64,000 bases of DNA from Prosapia bicincta. Taxonomy: Eukaryota; Arthropoda; Insecta; Hemiptera; Cercopidae. Shown here piece by piece: positions 59,652 through 64,000 of this stretch. Both the position numbers and the translations under genes were made by a program. The notes under the pieces were generated by a model. It did not search any database. It saw nothing but the letters and a program-made list of their open reading frames with translations, and was not told the origin of the DNA. The number at the start of each line of letters is the position of its first letter. The stretch's first letter is position 1. Location: the NCBI GenBank assembly GCA_036971475.1, contig JBAIZL010000005.1, positions 63,191,655-63,255,654 of the forward strand. Direction: 5' to 3'.

Positions 59652-60655
59652 TCATTCCATACATTCGACCTTCTTGCCTCCATTTAACATTTTCCTATGC
59701 ATTCAACCCTCTTTGCTCCATTTAACATTTCCCTCTGCATTCGACCTTCTTGCCTCCATTTAACTTACTCTCCTGCATTCGACCCTCTTGCCTCCATTTA
59801 ACATTTCCCTCTGCATTCGACCCTCTTGGCTCCATTTAACATTTCCCTCTGCATTCGACCTTCTTGCCTCCATTTAACATTTTCCCCTGCATTCGAATCT
59901 CTTGCCTCCATTTAACATTTTCCCCTACATTCGTCCCTCTTGCCTCCATTCAACATTTTCCCCATGCATTTGACCCTCTTTCCTCCATTTAACATCTTCT
60001 CCTGCATTCAATCTTCTTGCCTCCATTTAACATTTTCCCCCGCATTCGTCCCTCTTGCCTCCATTCAACATTTTCCCCATGCATTTGACCCTCTTTCCTC
60101 CATTTAACATTTCCCTCTGCATTCGACCCTCTTGGCTCCATTTAACATTTTCCCCTACATTCGACCCTCTTGGCTCCATTTAACATTTCCCTCTGCATTC
60201 GAACTTCTTGCCTCCATTTAACATTTTCCCCTGCATTCGACTCTCTTGCCTCCATTTAACATTTTCCCCTACATTCGTCCCTCTTGCCTCCATTCAACAT
60301 TTTCCCCATGCATTTGACCCTCTTTCCTCCATTTAACATCTTCTCCTGCATTCAATCTTCTTGCCTCCATTTAACATTTTCCCCCGCATTCGTCCCTCTT
60401 GCCTCCATTCAACATTTTCCCCATGCATTTGACCCTCTTTCCTCCATTTAACATTTCCCTCTGCATTCGACCCTCTTGGCTCCATTTAACATTTTCCCCT
60501 ACATTCGACCCTCTTGCCTCCATTCAACATTTTCCCCATGCATTTGACCCTCTTTCCTCCATTTATCATCTTCTCTTGCAATCAATCTTCTTGCCTCCAT
60601 TTAACATTTTCCCCCGCATTCGACATTCTTCCCTCCATACGACTTCACTTCACTC
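59652..60655. repeat. 38-bp minisatellite, about 26 copies
   Basis: The unit is cattcgaccctcttgcctcc plus atttaacattttcccctg. Blocks of several units are duplicated: the order around 59,930-60,130 recurs at 60,265-60,480. The plus strand is poor in G. Short frames within it are incidental. Confidence 0.95.
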
Positions 60656-60992
60656 CATCTGATGATCGGAAAGTTTCTTCATATTACGCAACGCTCTCTG
60701 AATTTTCTCAAAACCGAATCGTTTCTATACTACTTTAGACACTTCAAATTGTTAACATCTCGTGAACATCTGCAATTTACAAGGTTATTTCCAAAGTTTA
60801 AATGTCTAGATTTACCACCTTACAAAACGAAATCTGTAAACAGTTACAGTTATTTGTAAATAGTATCCATACTCTCAGCCCATATATACACAGTAAACTT
60901 TACAGAAGCTATTGTTATTACTTAGGTAAGTTTTTCATTATTAAAAGATTTTACTAATTATTTGGAATAATCTACAGAGGTTTATATTATTA
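60656..60992. other. Spacer
   Basis: AT-rich unique sequence with no feature recognised. Confidence 0.4.
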
Positions 60993-61015
60993 AATAATAC
61001 ACACAACTTCTAACC

Positions 61016-61020
<5 letters not shown>

Positions 61021-61074
<54 letters not shown>
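61021..61074. repeat. (TA)n microsatellite
   Basis: An uninterrupted TA run that directly precedes the left end of the pogo-like element. TA is the target site of that superfamily. Confidence 0.95.
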
Positions 61075-61077
<3 letters not shown>

Positions 61078-61951
61078 TAAACTCCCGATTATCCGTGGAA
61101 TTGGGAGGCCCGGCAACACCGGATAACGAATTCCCCGGATAATCCGCTATGAACAAAGAATACGCAAAATGATCGATAATCGATTATTTTACCATAAGTT
61201 ACACAAATATGACGCCGGTTAATGCAATTCACAAATAATCTTCAGAGGACAAAATAAATACAGAAAATAATTTAAAATGTCGATTTATTTGACGGATTAT
61301 AACATGTACATTTATATGTCTAACTATTTACAATACGTACATAAGTGTATGTCAAAAGTAAGTATGTATGTACATATGTAACTTCCTTTACATATAATAC
61401 TTTCACTTTTTAACAAAAAAATTTGTCACTTTCGTCTGTTTTTTTTTGTGAGCATTGATTTAGCTTTAATGTGCGATCTAAGTTTCTTGAGAACCATTTT
61501 GTCGCACAATGTCTACTTTTGTCACAAAGCCATAAAAATCGATAATGTATATGACAGACATGGATAATGCATATGTCATGTCCTAGACTATTTATAGCCG
61601 AGATTAGCTGACATTTGATTACAATCTTATCATACACATTAGGTTTTCGGGCGTCCAAGCATTTTGTCATTGTCTCTTATATAAAGTAGTCTGCTCGCCC
61701 CTTTTATTTCGCTGGCCCGCGTCAGGATGCTTCCCTTTCAATGTAAAAATTAGTACGTACATATTTACATATCTATTCCCTTCATCTTAACTTCTATTAG
61801 GCCTTATATGTATTTACGTCGTAATTCACCGTTTGGAAATTTAAACACATGAATCTGATTGGAATAAAAATTGGATATTTGTAAATCAATGGCAGACCCC
61901 GGATAATCCGCAAACCTGTTAATCCGCCCACGGATAATCGGAAGTTTACTG
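61075..61951. mobile_element. Pogo/Tigger-like DNA transposon, decayed
   Basis: The 877-bp element has TIRs: CAGTAAACTCCCGATTATCC on the left, and the same with one change (CTT for CTC) inverted on the right. It is flanked by TA on both sides. Further inverted or repeated 'ccggataatccg' strings lie just inside each end. This terminal sequence type is typical of pogo/Tigger elements. Confidence 0.85.
61398..61510 (-). pseudogene. Possible C-terminus of a pogo-type transposase
   Basis: On the minus strand, a frame beginning near CDKMVLKKLRSHIKAKS ends with KQTKVTNFFVKK and a stop at about 61,398-61,400. A short Lys/Gln-rich tail ending in a Phe-Phe pair (such as KQ..ITDFF) is common at the C-terminus of pogo and jerky-type transposases. 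In-frame stops lie just upstream and no DDE domain is visible. The assignment depends on the flanking TIRs and this short tail. Confidence 0.4.
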
Positions 61952-62211
61952 TATATATATTTTTAAATCTTATGTGAGCTACATTTCAGTTACAAAGTAA
62001 TCGGAGACATAACATTACAGTTTGTATTGTGTAACTATGTATTGTCATGTCTCTGAGGATGGTTTGTTTGTAATTGTACATGAGACTAGAATAAAAATAT
62101 CTGTGGTTAGAGGTTGTGTGTAAGGATTATTTATTACAAGTTTTTCTTAATTATGTTGTAGTGGTAAGAGAACCAGCTTACGAAGAAAAGGAAAAGATTG
62201 TGAACTTGGTA

Positions 62212-64000
62212 GAATAAAGGTAGGAAGATAAAGCCCGCTGGTAGAGGGTAAGGGAAGATCATGAAGGTAGGGAAATAAAACCCGCTGGTAGAGGGTAGAG
62301 GGAAGATCATGAAGGTAGGGAGATTAAACCCGCTGGTAGATGGTAGAGAGAAGATCATGAAGGCAGGGAGATAAAACCCGCTGGTAGAGGGCAGGGGAGG
62401 TCATGAAGGTAGGGAGATAAAACCCATTGGTGAGGGTAGAGGGATGATCATGAAGGTAGGGAGACAAAACCCGCTGGTAGACGGTAGGGGGGAGGTCATG
62501 AAGATAGGGAGATAAAACCCGCTGGTAGAGGGTAGAGGGAAGATCATGAAGGTAGGGAGATAAAACCCGCTAGTAGAGGGTAGGGGGGAGGTCATGAAGG
62601 TAGGGAGATAAAACCCGCTGGTAGAGGGTAGAGGAAAGATCATGAAGGTAATGAGATAAAACCCGCTGGTAGAGGGTAGAGAGAAGATAATGAAGGTATT
62701 GAGATAAAACCCGCTGGTAGAGGGTAGAGGGAAGATCATGAAGGTAGGGAGATAAAACCCGCTGGTAGAGGGTAGACGGGAGTTCATGAAGGTAGGGAGA
62801 TAAAACCCACTGGTAGAGGGTAGAGGGAAGATCATGAAGGTAGGGAGATCAAGTCCGCTGGTAGAGGGTAGAGGGAAGATTATGATGGTAGCGAGATAAA
62901 ACCCACTGGTAGAGGGTAGAGGGAAGTTCATGAAGGTAGGGAGATTAAACCCACTGGTAGAGGGTAGAGGGAAGATCATGAAGGTAGGGAGATAAAACCC
63001 GCTGGTAGAGGGTAGGGGGCAGGTCATGAAGGTAGGGAGATAAAACCCGCTGGTAGAGGGTAGGGGGGAGGTCTTGAAGGTAGGGAGATTAAACTCACTG
63101 GTAGAGGGTAGAGGGAAGATCATGATGGTAGTTAGATAAAACCCGCTGGTAGAGGGTTTGGGGGGAGATCATGAAGGTAGGGAGACAAACCCCGCTGGTA
63201 GAGGGTAGGGGGGAGTTCATGAAGGTAGGGAGATAAAACCCACTGGTATAGGGTAGAGGGAAGTTCATGAAGGTAGGGAGACAAAACCCGTTGGTAGAGG
63301 GTAGAGGAAAGATCATGAAGGTAGGGAGATAAAACTCGCTGATTGAGGGAAGAGGGAAGATCATGAAGGTAGGGAGATGAATCCCGCTGGTAGAGGGTAG
63401 AGGGGAGGTCATGAAGGAAGGGAGATAAAGCCCACTGGTAGAGGGTAGAGGGATGATCATGAAGGTAGGGAGACAAAACTGGTAGAGGGTAGAGGGAAGG
63501 TCATGAAGGTAGGGAGATCAAGCCCGCTGATAGAGGGTAGAGGGAAGATCATGAAGGTAGGGAGATAAAGGCTGGATGGTAGAGGGTAGGGGGGAGGTCA
63601 TGAAGGTAGGGAGATTAAACCCACTGGTAGAGGGTAGAGGGAAGATCATGAAGGTAAGGAGATGAATCCCGCTGGTAGAGGGTAGGGGGAGATCATGAAG
63701 GTAGGGAGATAAAACCCGCTGGTAGAGAGTAGAGGGAAGATCATGAAGGTAGGGAGATAAAACCCGCTGGTAGAGGGTAGGGGGGAGGTCATGAAGGTAG
63801 GGAGATTAAACCCACTGGTAGAGGGTAGAGGGAAGATCATGAAGGTAGGGAGATAAAACCCGCTGGTAGAGGGTAGAGGGAAGATCATGAAGGTAGGGAG
63901 ATAAAACCCGCTGGTAGAGGGTGAGGGGGAGTTCATGAAGGTAGGGAGATAAAACCCACTGGTAGGGGGTAGAGGGAAGTTCATGAAGGTAGGGAGACAA
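62212..64000. repeat. 48-bp minisatellite, about 37 copies, runs off the window
   Basis: The unit is atcatgaaggtagggagata plus aaacccgctggtagagggta plus gagggaag. Since 48 is a multiple of three, the minus strand reads as a 16-residue repeat (LPSTSGFYLPTFMIFP) for up to 240 codons (62,401-63,123). Small insertions and deletions shift the frame several times. No start context, signal peptide or flanking exon supports a protein. The true array length is unknown because it reaches the window edge. Confidence 0.95.

Larger units (their letters stand above)
60993..62137. mobile_element. Inverted PLE-like termini interrupted by a pogo-like element
   Basis: 'aataatacacacaacttcta' with 'accacaaatata' on the left is the inverse of 'tgtggttagaggttgtgtgt' with 'aaggattattt' on the right. 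The right half also has 'gtctctgaggatgg' and 'gactagaataaaaat', which resemble PLE 3' ends (CTGAGGATGG, then GAATAAA). A TA tract and a pogo-like element occupy the middle. Confidence 0.6.

Noticed and set aside
62401..63123. 240-codon minus-strand frame with a 16-residue repeat as a real gene
   Set aside because: It is the direct translation of a 48-bp minisatellite, and the frame breaks repeatedly between segments.
1..64000. Bacterial-style defence or biosynthetic system
   Set aside because: There are no operon-like gene runs, Shine-Dalgarno-led frames or prokaryotic protein families. The content is typical of animal repeat-rich DNA.

Overview
This window looks like non-coding, repeat-dominated DNA from a eukaryote, most likely an arthropod and probably an insect. 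It is AT-rich, has no convincing host gene, and carries fossils of several animal transposon classes: Penelope-like elements (PLEs), an I-type LINE, a Tc1/mariner-superfamily element and a pogo-like element. Much of the rest is tandem arrays. The arthropod assignment is an inference from the transposon types. No bacterial operon, rRNA gene or functional tRNA gene was found.

Layout. 1-10 kb is AT-rich intergenic or intronic sequence with small microsatellites and one 50-bp tandem repeat. 10.1-15.3 kb is a dense transposon cluster. In it, a Tc1/mariner-type element with long terminal inverted repeats (11,448-14,708) was split by an I-like LINE derivative (12,032-14,102) that left a 13-bp target duplication. 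Inverted copies of a second interspersed repeat flank the pair. 17.0-18.2, 29.0-29.7 and 42.7-43.5 kb hold three copies of an unnamed interspersed family with a tRNA-like segment. 19.4-23.0 kb is one satellite family present as two adjacent arrays in opposite orientation. 25.5-27.5 kb is a 25-bp array. 29.8-30.3 and 45.7-46.3 kb are PLE remnants that still encode a GIY-YIG endonuclease domain. 35.4-36.3, 45.1-45.6 and 47.3-47.9 kb are shorter arrays. 50.7-54.4 kb is a 28-bp array of about 130 units, open in all three forward frames. 57.3-59.4 kb is a 131-bp array with 16 apparently identical units. 59.7-60.7 kb is a 38-bp array. 61.1-62.0 kb is a pogo-like element lying inside a PLE-like inverted repeat. 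62.2 kb to the window end is a 48-bp array that continues beyond the window.

The coding sequences here are transposon fragments and do not form a cellular pathway. The main themes are nested insertion, PLE-type termini with hammerhead-like motifs that occur as inverted repeats, and repeated births of minisatellites, some beside transposon ends or TA tracts. Long open frames inside the arrays follow from stop-free repeat units and are not annotated as genes. The remaining unique stretches include a few GC-richer, complex blocks (about 24.4-25.0, 32.3-32.6, 38.1-38.7, 39.1-39.5 and 40.65-40.83 kb). These are the best places to look for conserved regulatory DNA or short exons.
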